From: Bradyrhizobium sp. Y36 | Lineage (GTDB): Bacteria; Pseudomonadota; Alphaproteobacteria; Rhizobiales; Xanthobacteraceae | NCBI RefSeq assembly: GCF_002531575.1 | Contig: NZ_NWTI01000015.1 | Span: forward strand, 124,001-188,000 | Direction of reading: 5' to 3' | Length of the DNA: 64,000 bases | Part shown: positions 29,110-37,627 of the stretch, one piece after another | Layout: every line of letters starts with the position of its first letter | How positions within the stretch are numbered: the first letter of the stretch is position 1 | The notes under the pieces: model-generated | What the model saw: the letters and a program-made list of their open reading frames with translations, nothing else | Database searches by the model: none | Told to the model about the DNA's origin: nothing | Position numbers and translations under genes: made by a program

Positions 29110-30717
29110 TCAGCCGGCCTTGGTCTTGTCGAGATCGAGCAGCCCGCGCGCCTCGAGCTCGTCGCGCACCATGCGCTTCGGCACCTTGCCATAGCCGGAC
29201 TTCGGCAAGGCCTCCCAGAAGAAGAAACGTTTCGGCATCTTGTAGCGCGGCACCTTGGGCGAGAGGAACGCCGCCATCTCGGCCTCGCTCACCGCCTTCT
29301 CGCCCTCGCGCGCAACGCAGACGGCAACGCCGACCTCGCCCCAGGTCGCATCGGGCACGCCGAGCACGGCGACCTCGCCGACCGCCGGATGCGTCAGGAT
29401 CTTCTCCTCGATCTCGCGCGGATAGATGTTGGAGCCGCCGGAGATGTACATGTCGGAGGCGCGGCCGGTGATGTAGACGAAGCCCTCCTCGTCCATGTGG
29501 CCGAGGTCGCCGGTGCGAAACCAGCCGTTGCGAAACGCTTTCGCATTGGCTTCGGGATTGTCGTAGTAACCCGCGAGCACCGCAGGCCCGATCACGCAGA
29601 TCTCGCCGCTCTGGTTGGCCGCGAGCTCGCGGCCCTCGTCGTCCTGGATCGAGACCTGCATGCCGGTGCGCTCGAAGCCGCAGGTGCCGATCTTCGCATG
29701 CGGGCCGTCCTCGGGATCGTGCAGCGCCGCCGGCAGCACGGTGATGTTGCCGGTGACCTCGCCGAGGCCGAAATACTGAACGATGACCTTGCCGAGCTTC
29801 CTGAGCGCGGCCTTCTGGTCCTCGCGGTACATCGGCGCACCCGCATAGATGACGTGACGCAGCGAGGAATGATCGTATGTGTCGACTGCGGGGTGCTCGA
29901 CCATCATCTTCAGGATGGTCGGCACGGTGAAGAGATTGGCGACCCGATGCGTCTCGATCAGGCGGAACGCCTCGTTGATGTCGAATTTCTCGGTCGGCAA
30001 GAGAACAGTGCAGACGCCGCGCGCGGTTTGCACCAGCTGATGCACGCCAGCCCCGTGCGACAGTGGCGCCACCACCAGCGAGGCGTCGTCCTCGGTGACG
30101 CCAGGTGTCAGATCGGCGAGATGGTTGGTGACGACAAAGCCCATCTGGCCATGCGTCAGCACCGCGGCCTTGGAGCGGCCCGTCGTGCCCGAGGTGAAGA
30201 AGAACCAGCAGGGATCGTCGTGCTCGACGGCGACGTTGTCGACCACCTCTCCGGCTCGCGACGCGATGGCCTCCGCAACCGACGTCTCGCCAAACGCACC
30301 CTTGCCGTCGAGGCTCCAGGTGAACTCCAGCGCCCCGCCCTTCACGGCCGCGGCATGCTCGGGGAAATCGACATGACACAGAAACGCCTTCGCCCCCGAG
30401 GCCTGTGCGAGATAGGTGACCTCATCCGGCATCAGGCGGAAATTGGTGGGCACCCAGACCGCGCCGAGCCGGAATGCGGCGAACATCGAGAAGAACATCT
30501 CGTCGCCATTCTTGGAATGGACCAGGATGCGGTCGCCCTTGGCGATGCCGCGCGCGGCAAGTGCAGCCGCCAGCGCCGAGACCTGCGCATCGATCTGCCG
30601 CCAGGTCCAGGATCTGTCACCCCAGACGAAGCCGGGACGCGCACCGTGCCGCCGCGCATTCTGGGTCAGCATGTAAGCGAGATTCATGACGCGGCGGGAC
30701 ATGCGCAGGGGCTGCAT
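29110..30717 (-). CDS. acyl-CoA synthetase (AMP-forming)
   Basis: 535 residues. ATG 30717 is supported by GAGGAAG upstream. It activates a carboxylic acid as acyl-AMP and then forms the CoA thioester. Motifs are the P-loop FTSGTTGRSKAAVLTHGQM, the adenine-binding region VQYFGLGEVTG, the hinge FRTGDLGHMDEEGFVYITGR with ASDMYISGG, and the C-terminal catalytic Lys in PKSGYGKVPKRMV. The chain length or type of acid cannot be read. It forms a pair with the PPC-domain protein downstream. Confidence 0.92.
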   Translation of the reverse strand: MQPLRMSRRVMNLAYMLTQNARRHGARPGFVWGDRSWTWRQIDAQVSALAAALAARGIAKGDRILVHSKNGDEMFFSMFAAFRLGAVWVPTNFRLMPDEVTYLAQASGAKAFLCHVDFPEHAAAVKGGALEFTWSLDGKGAFGETSVAEAIASRAGEVVDNVAVEHDDPCWFFFTSGTTGRSKAAVLTHGQMGFVVTNHLADLTPGVTEDDASLVVAPLSHGAGVHQLVQTARGVCTVLLPTEKFDINEAFRLIETHRVANLFTVPTILKMMVEHPAVDTYDHSSLRHVIYAGAPMYREDQKAALRKLGKVIVQYFGLGEVTGNITVLPAALHDPEDGPHAKIGTCGFERTGMQVSIQDDEGRELAANQSGEICVIGPAVLAGYYDNPEANAKAFRNGWFRTGDLGHMDEEGFVYITGRASDMYISGGSNIYPREIEEKILTHPAVGEVAVLGVPDATWGEVGVAVCVAREGEKAVSEAEMAAFLSPKVPRYKMPKRFFFWEALPKSGYGKVPKRMVRDELEARGLLDLDKTKAG

Positions 30718-30822
30718 CGGGCTTCCTCTTCGAGGGCGGACAGCGCGCTGGCCATCCGCTCATTGCAGCCCATTTATCGCTATCGCCCGCGCCCCTGCAA
30801 GGCCGCCGGCCGCAAACCTGCT

Positions 30823-31320
30823 CTACGGCTGCGCGAACGCGAACGGCGTCGCCGTGATCGCCTTCTGCTTGACACAGGCCTGCGCACCAAAGCCGCCGCA
30901 ATAGCTGCCATGAAGATCGAAGCGAACCGTTCGCGCGGCCCCGCGCTTCACCGGCGGGGCCATGATCGTGTAGCTGCGAACATAGCCGTCAAACACCTTG
31001 CGCACGCCGCCATCGGGCAGCGTGACCAGGATGTTCATGACGCAGCCGCCGGTCCCGCAATAGGTGGTCTCGCGATCTCCGCATTTGGTCTCGCTGAAAT
31101 CCACGATGTAGTCGTCGCGGCCGTCACCGGTGAGGTCGATCCTGCGCACCGTACCGGGCGCGAAGGTCACCTCGCCGCCGTCCTGGCTGGTGCATTCCTC
31201 ATTGGCGTAACGCAGCGCCTGCTGGACGCCGGGCGGATGGTCGGACGGATTGAAGGGCTTTGCATCCTCGGCGCGCGCGGCGGAGGCGATCAGGGCGAGC
31301 AGAAGTATCAGATGGCGCAT
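30823..31320 (-). CDS. secreted protein of unknown function with FG-GAP-like strand
   Basis: 165 residues from ATG 31320, where a signal peptide (MRHLILLLALIASAARA) begins. The mature protein contains a motif resembling calcium-binding FG-GAP strands (RRIDLTGDGRDDYIVDF) and about six cysteines (EECTSQ, TKCGDRETTYCGTGGC, SYCGGFGAQAC) that probably form disulfides. I recall similar proteins in Bradyrhizobium without known function. A lipoprotein gene lies divergently 94 bp away. Confidence 0.7.
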   Translation of the reverse strand: MRHLILLLALIASAARAEDAKPFNPSDHPPGVQQALRYANEECTSQDGGEVTFAPGTVRRIDLTGDGRDDYIVDFSETKCGDRETTYCGTGGCVMNILVTLPDGGVRKVFDGYVRSYTIMAPPVKRGAARTVRFDLHGSYCGGFGAQACVKQKAITATPFAFAQP

Positions 31321-31414
31321 GGGCGTTGGTCGCCGCTGCCGCGGCAACCGTTCAGGGAATTTTAAACATGATCAGCGCAACCTCGCTCAGTTCTCGCCGA
31401 CAGAGTTCCGCATC

Positions 31415-31774
31415 ATGGTCAAAGCGCCCGCCTTCCTCCTGTTGTCGCTGGCGCTCGCCGGATGTGCCGTGGGCCCTCAGGCGCATCTGGCGTCCGATCC
31501 CGCCTTCAAGCCTGGCCGCTATGCCTGGGATGGCGCCGGTGAAGATCCCAATCGGCCGCGTGCCGCTTCACAGCCAACGCGCAATCTGGCCCGATCCGAA
31601 GGGACCCGATCGCAGGCCGGACTTCAGCCCCAATCGAAGGAATGGTGGCAGGCGCAGGACGCCAACGAGGCCGAGCAGGATGCCAGGCTCAACCGCTCCC
31701 TCGTCATCTGCCGAGGATGCCTGCGTCCGCAGCAGCAGCCCGAAGACTCCAGGCTCGCCAAAGCCGCCGATTGA
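31415..31774 (+). CDS. small lipoprotein of unknown function
   Basis: 119 residues from ATG 31415. A signal sequence with lipobox LALAGC predicts a lipidated N-terminal Cys. The mature part is short, polar and rich in Gln, Arg and Pro (QAGLQPQSKEWWQAQDANEA) and contains a CRGC pair. It belongs to no family I recognise. It is 97 bp upstream of the DUF3828 gene on the same strand. Confidence 0.6.
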   Translation: MVKAPAFLLLSLALAGCAVGPQAHLASDPAFKPGRYAWDGAGEDPNRPRAASQPTRNLARSEGTRSQAGLQPQSKEWWQAQDANEAEQDARLNRSLVICRGCLRPQQQPEDSRLAKAAD

Positions 31775-31871
31775 ACTGAGCTGCGTTCACATCGGTCTAC
31801 AGGGATAGACGCCGGCCGCTCCGGGCGGTCGCGCTCGGCATCCTCCCAAGACATCATCTCCAGGACATTCC

Positions 31872-32387
31872 ATGCTCACCCGCCGCACCCTCGTCGCAGC
31901 CGCTCTGTTCGCCGGCATCGCGCCCGCCTTCGCCGAGACTCCGGCCGCGAGCGATCCCGTCGCGATTTTGACGGCGATCTACACCCGCGCGGCCAAGGGC
32001 AAGGGCGATGGCGGCGGCGCCTTCATCATCGAGAACAGGGCTGCGAAGGCAAAATACCTCTCCAAAGGACTGGTCGCGCTGTGGGCCAAGGCGGATGCCC
32101 ATACGCCGAAGGGCGATGTCGGGCCGGTCGATTTCGATCCAGTCACCAATTCGCAAGAACCGGACGTGAAATCGTTCAAGGTTGACGCGGAGAAGATGGA
32201 AGCCGACAAGGCCACGATCGCGGTCACCATCACAGGCCATCGCAACGACCGGAAACCCGCCGACCTGATCGTGCGCTACGACTTCGTGCGCGAGGCCAAT
32301 GGCTGGAAGATCGACGACATCAAGGGCTCCTCCGGCGGCGAGGCCTGGTCGATCCGTAAGATGCTGACGGACTCGCTGAAGAGCTGA
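31872..32387 (+). CDS. secreted DUF3828 domain protein
   Basis: 171 residues with a Tat- or Sec-like signal (MLTRRTLVAAALFAGIAPAF, cleavage after AFA). The mature domain has the DUF3828 pattern: AILTAIYTRAAKGKG at the start, LSKGLVALWAKA, a DPVTNSQEP loop, a strand of type TIAVTITGHRNDRKPADLIV and the closing VREANGWKIDDIKGS. The fold is of the NTF2/SnoaL kind, and no activity is known. It is followed 11 nt later by the small GNAT-like gene. Confidence 0.8.
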   Translation: MLTRRTLVAAALFAGIAPAFAETPAASDPVAILTAIYTRAAKGKGDGGGAFIIENRAAKAKYLSKGLVALWAKADAHTPKGDVGPVDFDPVTNSQEPDVKSFKVDAEKMEADKATIAVTITGHRNDRKPADLIVRYDFVREANGWKIDDIKGSSGGEAWSIRKMLTDSLKS

Positions 32388-32398
32388 GCGGAGACGAC

Positions 32399-32674
32399 AT
32401 GAGCGAAATCATCGACAACAGGGCGCATCACCGGTTCGAGCTCGAGGTCGACGGTCACCTCGCGACCGAGCATTACAAGCGTGACGGCAACGTCATCACG
32501 TTCGAGCACACCGACGTGCCGAAGGAGCTCGGCGGCAAGGGCGTCGGCTCGAAGCTGGTGCAGGGCGCGCTCGACCAGGTCCGCGCCGCCGGATTGAAGT
32601 TGATCCCGCAATGCCCATTCGTAAAGGCGTGGATCGAGAAGCACCCGGACTATGCGGATCTCGTGACGAACTGA
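32399..32674 (+). CDS. small GNAT-like N-acetyltransferase domain protein
   Basis: 91 residues, the length of the YjdJ/NATD1-type mini-GNAT family. The pattern is RFELEVDGHLATEHYKRDGN, then FEHTDVPKELGGKGVGSKLV with the acetyl-CoA loop GGKGVGS, and IPQCPFVKAWIEKHPDYADL with the Cys typical of this family. Substrates are unknown. It directly follows the DUF3828 gene. A clear paralogue lies 1.7 kb downstream at 34355. Confidence 0.85.
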   Translation: MSEIIDNRAHHRFELEVDGHLATEHYKRDGNVITFEHTDVPKELGGKGVGSKLVQGALDQVRAAGLKLIPQCPFVKAWIEKHPDYADLVTN

Positions 32675-32723
32675 GCGTACAGGCCCGCCGCCCGCTGCCG
32701 ACGGGCCTGCCGATCCCTACGGC

Positions 32724-33119
32724 CTATTGTCCATGCCTGAGCATGTCCTGGTCGGTCATGTCCCAGTCCTGCCACAGCTGCAGCATGCCGAGCAGCACGA
32801 GCACGGCGCCAAGGCCGGTGTGATAGATGCGCAGAAAACCCTCGCCGGAATAGCCGAGCACGTAGGGCGAGCCGATCAGCCACAGCCCGACCAGGATCGT
32901 CGTCACCTCCTGCCAGCGTTGCAGGGCGACATATTCGAGCTGGCTGATGCCAAAGACGACCAGGCCGATTGCGACCGCATTCAGGATCACCGTCTGGTCG
33001 CCGGTGATCGCCGCCTCCTGGACAGGAAACCACGGCGAAGCCACGATCGCCGCGCCGAGCAGCATCCCGCACCAGTCTTCCCATGTCCGATGAGTATTCA
33101 AGAAACCAAAGTCCGACAT
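32724..33119 (-). CDS. SPW-repeat membrane protein
   Basis: 131 residues from ATG 33119 behind a strong AGGAGGGTA site. Four hydrophobic helices form two similar halves, each with the SPW-type motif in a loop (AAIVASPWFPVQ and GLWLIGSPYVLGYS). The N-terminal TWEDWCGMLLGA is also typical. SPW proteins are small inner-membrane proteins, often stress-linked in rhizobia, with unknown function. Confidence 0.85.
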   Translation of the reverse strand: MSDFGFLNTHRTWEDWCGMLLGAAIVASPWFPVQEAAITGDQTVILNAVAIGLVVFGISQLEYVALQRWQEVTTILVGLWLIGSPYVLGYSGEGFLRIYHTGLGAVLVLLGMLQLWQDWDMTDQDMLRHGQ

Positions 33120-33314
33120 CGTACCCTCCTGTGACAGAGGCACACGTCGGCGGCTGGCGATCCCGACACTCCGAATGTCTCAGCGACCTGCCGGCCGCAT
33201 TCGGACGCATGTCCTGCAAGGGACGTGGGAAACGCCGGCGGCGGCGCAAGACCGGACTTGAGGATTATTTCGATGACCAGCGGTATTCGGCGGTCATGAG
33301 CTATCGCACCGCGG

Positions 33315-34250
33315 CTAGAGCGCGCCGAGCTTTCGCAAGGAGTCCTGCGCGGACGACAAGCCGGGCTCCAGCTCCAGCGCCTTCCGGAGATCGGCGATCG
33401 CGCCCTGCTTGTCACCGAGCCGCAGGCGGGCCTGCCCCCGATTATTCCAGGAATAGACGTCGGAAGGATCGTATTGCAGCGCCTTGTCGTAGTCGGACCG
33501 ACCACCCTTGTAGTCCCCCTGGAAGAGACGGATCATGCCGCGATTGCGCCAGCCGCGCGCGTCAGTCGGCGCGACGCGAATGGCCTCGCCATAGTCCGCA
33601 GCGGCACGCTCAAGCTGTTCGGTGTCACGATAGACGTTGCCGCGATCGATATAGGCCAGCAGATCGGGCGCAAGCTTGATCCGCGTCGTATAATCGGCGA
33701 GCGCGTGGGCCATGTCGCGCTTGCGGTAATAGACGAGACCGCGGTTGCTATGGGCCATGGCGTAGTTCGGTTTGCGCTTGATCGCCGTATCGAAATCGGC
33801 CAAGGCGCCATCGAGGTCGCCCTTGTTGAAGCGGGACTCGCCGCGATTGTTGTAGGCCATCGCCAGCGACGGATCGAGCTTGATGGCTTGATCGTACTCG
33901 GCAATGGCACGATCATAGTCGCGCTTGAAGCTGTAGACGCGGCCGCGATTGTTGTAGGCGCAGGCATAGTCCGGGTCGAGCCTGACCGCCTCGTCGAGAT
34001 CGGACAGCGCGGCCTCGAGCTCGTGTTTCTCGGTGAGGCCGTGGCCGCGGCTGCAATAGGCGCCGGCGAGCCGCTTGCCGGTCTCGCTTTTGGTGTCGAT
34101 CACGGCAGAGCAAGCCTTGACCCGCTCGTCCGGTGTGCTGGCCGGCGCAAAGCACGCCTCCCAGGCCGGACCGCCTTCGGCCGCAGCAGGGACAGGCGCG
34201 GTCGAAGCGAGTACAGCGAACAGCGCAAAGAGGCTGAGCGGGACACGCAT
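33315..34250 (-). CDS. periplasmic tetratricopeptide-repeat protein
   Basis: 311 residues with a signal peptide (LSLFALFAVLASTAPVPAAA). Six to seven TPR units of 34 residues follow, very regular in sequence: ACAYNNRGRVYSFKRDYDRA, AMAYNNRGESRFNKGDLDGA, AMAHSNRGLVYYRKRDMAHA and so on. These form a superhelix that binds peptides or proteins. Four Cys in the N-terminal cap (EACFAP, KACSAV, AYCSRG and YACAYN) are a common feature of this rhizobial type. The partner is unknown. Confidence 0.87.
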   Translation of the reverse strand: MRVPLSLFALFAVLASTAPVPAAAEGGPAWEACFAPASTPDERVKACSAVIDTKSETGKRLAGAYCSRGHGLTEKHELEAALSDLDEAVRLDPDYACAYNNRGRVYSFKRDYDRAIAEYDQAIKLDPSLAMAYNNRGESRFNKGDLDGALADFDTAIKRKPNYAMAHSNRGLVYYRKRDMAHALADYTTRIKLAPDLLAYIDRGNVYRDTEQLERAAADYGEAIRVAPTDARGWRNRGMIRLFQGDYKGGRSDYDKALQYDPSDVYSWNNRGQARLRLGDKQGAIADLRKALELEPGLSSAQDSLRKLGAL

Positions 34251-34354
34251 TTTCGAGATATCTCCTCTGCGGCAACCTCCCTTGGTCGCACCTTGGCAAG
34301 GGCCGGTTCAGGCGCCTAGATCAGCCAAGACACAGCGCTTCGAGGAGACTTGGC

Positions 34355-34624
34355 ATGGCGGTACGCGACAACAAGGACAGGAGCCGCTTCGAGCTCGATG
34401 TCGGCAGCGAGGTCGCCTTCGCCAATTACCGGATGACGCCGTCGGCCGTCATCATCACTCACACCGAGACACCGCGCGCGCTGCGCGGCCGCGGCATCGG
34501 CTCCGAGCTGGTCAAGGGCGCGCTGGATCTGATCCGTCGCGACGGCAGGAAGGTGATCGCTGGCTGCGGCTTCGTCGTCGATTATCTCGACCGGCATCCG
34601 GAGGATGCGGATCTGGTGGCCTGA
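34355..34624 (+). CDS. small GNAT-like N-acetyltransferase domain protein, paralogue
   Basis: 89 residues, with GAGGAGA before the ATG. It has the same mini-GNAT layout as the protein at 32399: SRFELDVGSEVAFANYRMTP, then THTETPRALRGRGIGSELVK with the acetyl-CoA loop RGRGIGS, and IAGCGFVVDYLDRHPEDADL. The two are clearly homologous but diverged, so any duplication is old. A shared terminator follows. Confidence 0.85.
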   Translation: MAVRDNKDRSRFELDVGSEVAFANYRMTPSAVIITHTETPRALRGRGIGSELVKGALDLIRRDGRKVIAGCGFVVDYLDRHPEDADLVA

Positions 34625-34630
34625 AAGCAA

Positions 34631-34656
34631 AAGGGCCCGCGAGATCGCGGGCCCTT
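34631..34656. terminator. bidirectional terminator
   Basis: AAGGGCCCGCG (34631-34641) and CGCGGGCCCTT (34646-34656) form a perfect 11-bp stem with an AGAT loop, flanked by A-rich sequence on the left. It lies between convergent genes (GNAT-like, plus; DUF3597, minus) and can serve both. Confidence 0.85.
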
Positions 34657-34688
34657 CCGGCACGACCGGTGTCCGGTCCGTGCTTGCG

Positions 34689-35087
34689 TCAGTGCTTGAT
34701 CTCCGGCGGCAGCTTGCCGCCATTGGCGGCGAGCTTGGACATCACCTGCTTGTGCAGCCAGACATTCATGCTGGCCGAGTCGTTCATGTCGCCGGTGTAG
34801 CCGAGCTCCTTGGCGAGATCCTTGCGCGCGGCAAGGCTGGAATCGATGTCGAGCGCCTTCATCAGGTCGACGATCGAGGTGCGCCATTCGAGCTTCTCGC
34901 CCTTGTGCGCGGCCACGGCCTTGTCGACGATCGCAGCCACATCGACGGCGGCCATCGGCGCGGACGCCGGCGCTCCCGGGGCGGCCCCTCCTGCGGGCGC
35001 ACTGCCCGGCGCTGCGCCACCGGCGGGCGCGGCGGAAGCCGGCTGGCTACCGAAGATCGCGCTCATGATTTTCCCGAAAATGCTCAT
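34689..35087 (-). CDS. DUF3597 domain protein
   Basis: 132 residues from ATG 35087 behind GGGGAG. The N-terminus MSIFGKIMSAIFG is amphipathic. A low-complexity Ala/Gly/Pro linker follows (about 15-47), then the DUF3597 domain: VDVAAIVDKAVAAHKGEKLE, WRTSIVDLMKALDIDSSLAA and ELGYTGDMNDSASMNVWLHK. The domain is helical, of the kind seen in small bacterial proteins without known activity. Confidence 0.88.
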   Translation of the reverse strand: MSIFGKIMSAIFGSQPASAAPAGGAAPGSAPAGGAAPGAPASAPMAAVDVAAIVDKAVAAHKGEKLEWRTSIVDLMKALDIDSSLAARKDLAKELGYTGDMNDSASMNVWLHKQVMSKLAANGGKLPPEIKH

Positions 35088-35423
35088 ATCTGCTCCCCGA
35101 AAAGGATCCGTTGGAAGGGCCTTGAGTGGCACTTATAGACGAAGTTCCTGCGTTGCGCCCGCGAAGTTCTGCGAACCGTCAACCAGCATCAGCTTATCTG
35201 CGGCGAAATGACGGCCGAATGACATCGTCGAGGTTGCGATGCGGCATCGAATCTCACCCAAGCGTGAGGGACAGGACTCGGAAATAGGCGTACGCTCGCG
35301 CTTCAGCTCGCGATGCCATCCGGAATTCGCGTCTGTTTGGGATCGCGGGACTTCAGAGAATGGCGGCCGCTCGCGCCGTTTGCCGGCGCCGGATTCGGCT
35401 GCTCGGCAAGGGAGCTAGCGACC
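35088..35423. other. intergenic region between the DUF3597 and DUF2189 genes
   Basis: 336 bp between divergent genes. The frame of the DUF2189 gene is open from 35313 but the coding start is more likely at 35424. I see a short run TATAAG near 35137 that could belong to the DUF3597 promoter, read leftwards, and no other signal. Confidence 0.4.
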
Positions 35424-36332
35424 ATGGCTACACTCTACCAGGGCAATGTCCCCACGATGGCCCAGAACGCGGATGCGGCTGGACCGGTGATCCGAACCAT
35501 CCAGCTGTCCGATCTGCACGATGCGCTCAGGCGCGGCTGGGAAGATTTCAAGGCGTTGCCGAGCCACGCCATCATCCTCTGCGTGATCTACCCGGTGCTC
35601 GGCCTCGTGCTCGCCCGCGTGGTGATGGGCTATTCGGTGCTGCCAATGTTGTTTCCGCTGGCCGCGGGCTTCGCCCTGATCGGCCCCTTCGCGGCGCTCG
35701 GTCTCTACGAGCTCTCCAGCCGGCGCGAACGCTATGAAGAAGCCAGCGCTTGGGACGCGATGGAGGTGCTCCGCTCGCCTTCGTTCGGGGCGATGCTCGG
35801 CCTCGGCACATTGCTGCTCGCTCTGTTCGTGACCTGGGTCGCGACCGCGCAGGCGATCTATGTCGCCGCGTTCGGCTATGAGGGCGTGAGCGGCATGTCG
35901 GACTTCATGACGCGCGTGCTGACGACGCGGCAAGGCTGGTGGCTGATCGTGGTCGGCTGCGGCACCGGCTTCCTGTTCGCGCTCGCCGCGCTCTGCATCA
36001 GTGCGGTGTCGTTCCCGCTGATGCTGGACCGCCATGCCGGCGCGTTCGAGGCCATGAGCACCTCGCTGCGCGTTGTGGCGAGAAACCCGGTGCCGATGGC
36101 GGCCTGGGGCCTGATCGTGGCTGTGCTGCTTGCGCTCGGTACGATCCCGGCCTTCCTCGGCCTTGCCGTGGTGATCCCCCTGCTCGGCCATGCCACCTGG
36201 CATCTCTACCGCAAGGTGATCGTCTCGGAACCCGGTGCACGTCCGGTGCCGCCCCCGCCGCAGCGTCCGCGCAAGCCCGCGGCCGACTTCCCGGCGAACC
36301 TCTTCCCCTGGCGTAACAGGACGGACGCCTGA
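35424..36332 (+). CDS. DUF2189 integral membrane protein
   Basis: 302 residues from ATG 35424, preceded by GGGAG. After a soluble start with the family motif IRTIQLSDLHDALRRGWEDF come about six membrane helices: HAIILCVIYPVLGLVLARVV, LPMLFPLAAGFALIGPFAAL, the loop GLYELSSRRER, AMLGLGTLLLALFVTWVATA, and a later pair. This is the DUF2189 pattern of alphaproteobacterial inner-membrane proteins. The function is unknown; some members adjoin cytochrome oxidase genes, but here it does not. The lytic transglycosylase gene follows. Confidence 0.87.
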   Translation: MATLYQGNVPTMAQNADAAGPVIRTIQLSDLHDALRRGWEDFKALPSHAIILCVIYPVLGLVLARVVMGYSVLPMLFPLAAGFALIGPFAALGLYELSSRRERYEEASAWDAMEVLRSPSFGAMLGLGTLLLALFVTWVATAQAIYVAAFGYEGVSGMSDFMTRVLTTRQGWWLIVVGCGTGFLFALAALCISAVSFPLMLDRHAGAFEAMSTSLRVVARNPVPMAAWGLIVAVLLALGTIPAFLGLAVVIPLLGHATWHLYRKVIVSEPGARPVPPPPQRPRKPAADFPANLFPWRNRTDA

Positions 36333-36462
36333 CGATATCGTGACATGCGATCCTGCCCCGGCTCGGGCAGGATCGCACCTTCTCGCACGCCTTGCTTTGG
36401 CCGCGGTTCCAACCGAGATTGCACCCGCCGGCCAGATCGCTTCACGGAATTCATTACCTCGA

Positions 36463-37287
36463 ATGACCTCGACGATTTCTCGTCTCGCTCTCGCAGCCTT
36501 CGCCCTCTCCGCGTCAATCCTGTCCGCCCAGCCCGCGTTCGCCGCGGTTGCCTGCGGTTCGGGCAATTTCGACGCCTGGCTTGCGGATTTCAAAACCGAC
36601 GCCGCGGCCAAGGGGATCTCGCAGCAGGCCATCACCGCCGGATTGGCCGGCGTGACGCTCGATCAGAGCGTGCTCAACCGCGACAAGTCGCAAAAGGTCT
36701 TCACCCAGACCTTCGAGGAGTTTTCCGGCCGCATGGTGCCGCCGCGCATGCAGCGCGGCTCCAACATGATGAAGCAATACGGCTCGGTGCTGTCGCGCAT
36801 CGAGCAGGCCTATGGCGTTCCCGGCGAGGTCCTGGTCGCGATCTGGGGCCTGGAGACCGATTTCGGCGTCAACACCGGCAAGTTCGCCACGATCCGCTCG
36901 CTGGCAACGCTGGCCTATGACTGTCGGCGCGCCGAGCAGTTTCGTGCCGAACTGTTGGACGCGCTGCGTATCGTCCAGCGCGGCGATCTCGCACCCGCCG
37001 AAATGAAGGGCGCCTGGGCCGGCGAGCTCGGCCAGACCCAGTTCATGCCGTCGTCCTGGATGAAATACGCCGTCGATTTCGACGGCAACGGCAAGCGCGA
37101 TCTCCTGCACAACGCACCCGACGTGCTCGCTTCCACCGCCAATTATCTCGCCGGCTATGGCTGGCAGAAGGGCAAGGACTGGCAGCCGGGCAGTCCGAAC
37201 TTCGCGGTGCTGCAGCAGTGGAACAAGAGCGAGGTCTATTCCAAGACCGTCGCCTATTTTGCCACCCAGCTGGCACGCGCGCCGTAA
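36463..37287 (+). CDS. lytic murein transglycosylase (MltB-like)
   Basis: 274 residues from ATG 36463, which begins a signal peptide (ISRLALAAFALSASILSAQP). It cleaves the MurNAc-GlcNAc bond, forming 1,6-anhydro ends. The family 3 motifs are FTQTFEEFSGRMVPP, the catalytic Glu in LVAIWGLETDFGVNTGKF, and GELGQTQFMPSSWMKYAVDF, with the EF-hand-like stretch DFDGNGKRDLL. ANYLAGYGWQKGKDW closes the domain. It lacks a lipobox, so it is probably soluble in the periplasm. Confidence 0.93.
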   Translation: MTSTISRLALAAFALSASILSAQPAFAAVACGSGNFDAWLADFKTDAAAKGISQQAITAGLAGVTLDQSVLNRDKSQKVFTQTFEEFSGRMVPPRMQRGSNMMKQYGSVLSRIEQAYGVPGEVLVAIWGLETDFGVNTGKFATIRSLATLAYDCRRAEQFRAELLDALRIVQRGDLAPAEMKGAWAGELGQTQFMPSSWMKYAVDFDGNGKRDLLHNAPDVLASTANYLAGYGWQKGKDWQPGSPNFAVLQQWNKSEVYSKTVAYFATQLARAP

Positions 37288-37363
37288 CAGCCCTCGACAA
37301 GGCGCGTAGGGCCGATCTTCTGGCGACCGGCCCTCTCTTGTGTGCGTCTACATCCCGACGTTT

Positions 37364-37627
37364 CTATTTGCCCATGGTGGAATGCATTGCCTTGTTCAGA
37401 TGTGCGCCGCATGCGCCCATCTTGCCGTTGAGCAGCGAATCCTGAGCCGCCGCGATCTCCTTCTGCGCAACCAACTTGCTGTCGCCGTCGGCCATGTTCT
37501 CGATCGCGGTCTCGGTCTTTTCCAGATTGGCCGAGCTGCAGCCGCCCATGGCATGCTTGGCGGCCTGGGCCGGCGCTACGGCGAACGCAACGGCGGCAAT
37601 GGCGATAACCCCGAGTAACTTCGTCAT
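37364..37627 (-). CDS. small secreted protein of unknown function
   Basis: 87 residues from ATG 37627. The signal peptide is MTKLLGVIAIAAVAFAVAPA. The mature part is one long helix (LEKTETAIENMADGDSKLVA, KEIAAAQDSLLNGKMGACGA) with two Cys that may pair. Similar small helical periplasmic proteins are frequent in Bradyrhizobium. No function is known to me. Confidence 0.7.
   Translation of the reverse strand: MTKLLGVIAIAAVAFAVAPAQAAKHAMGGCSSANLEKTETAIENMADGDSKLVAQKEIAAAQDSLLNGKMGACGAHLNKAMHSTMGK

Noticed and set aside
28147-31365. 1072-codon open frame on the plus strand
   Set aside because: It runs antisense across the PPC, ligase and secreted-protein genes, all of which have clear motifs.
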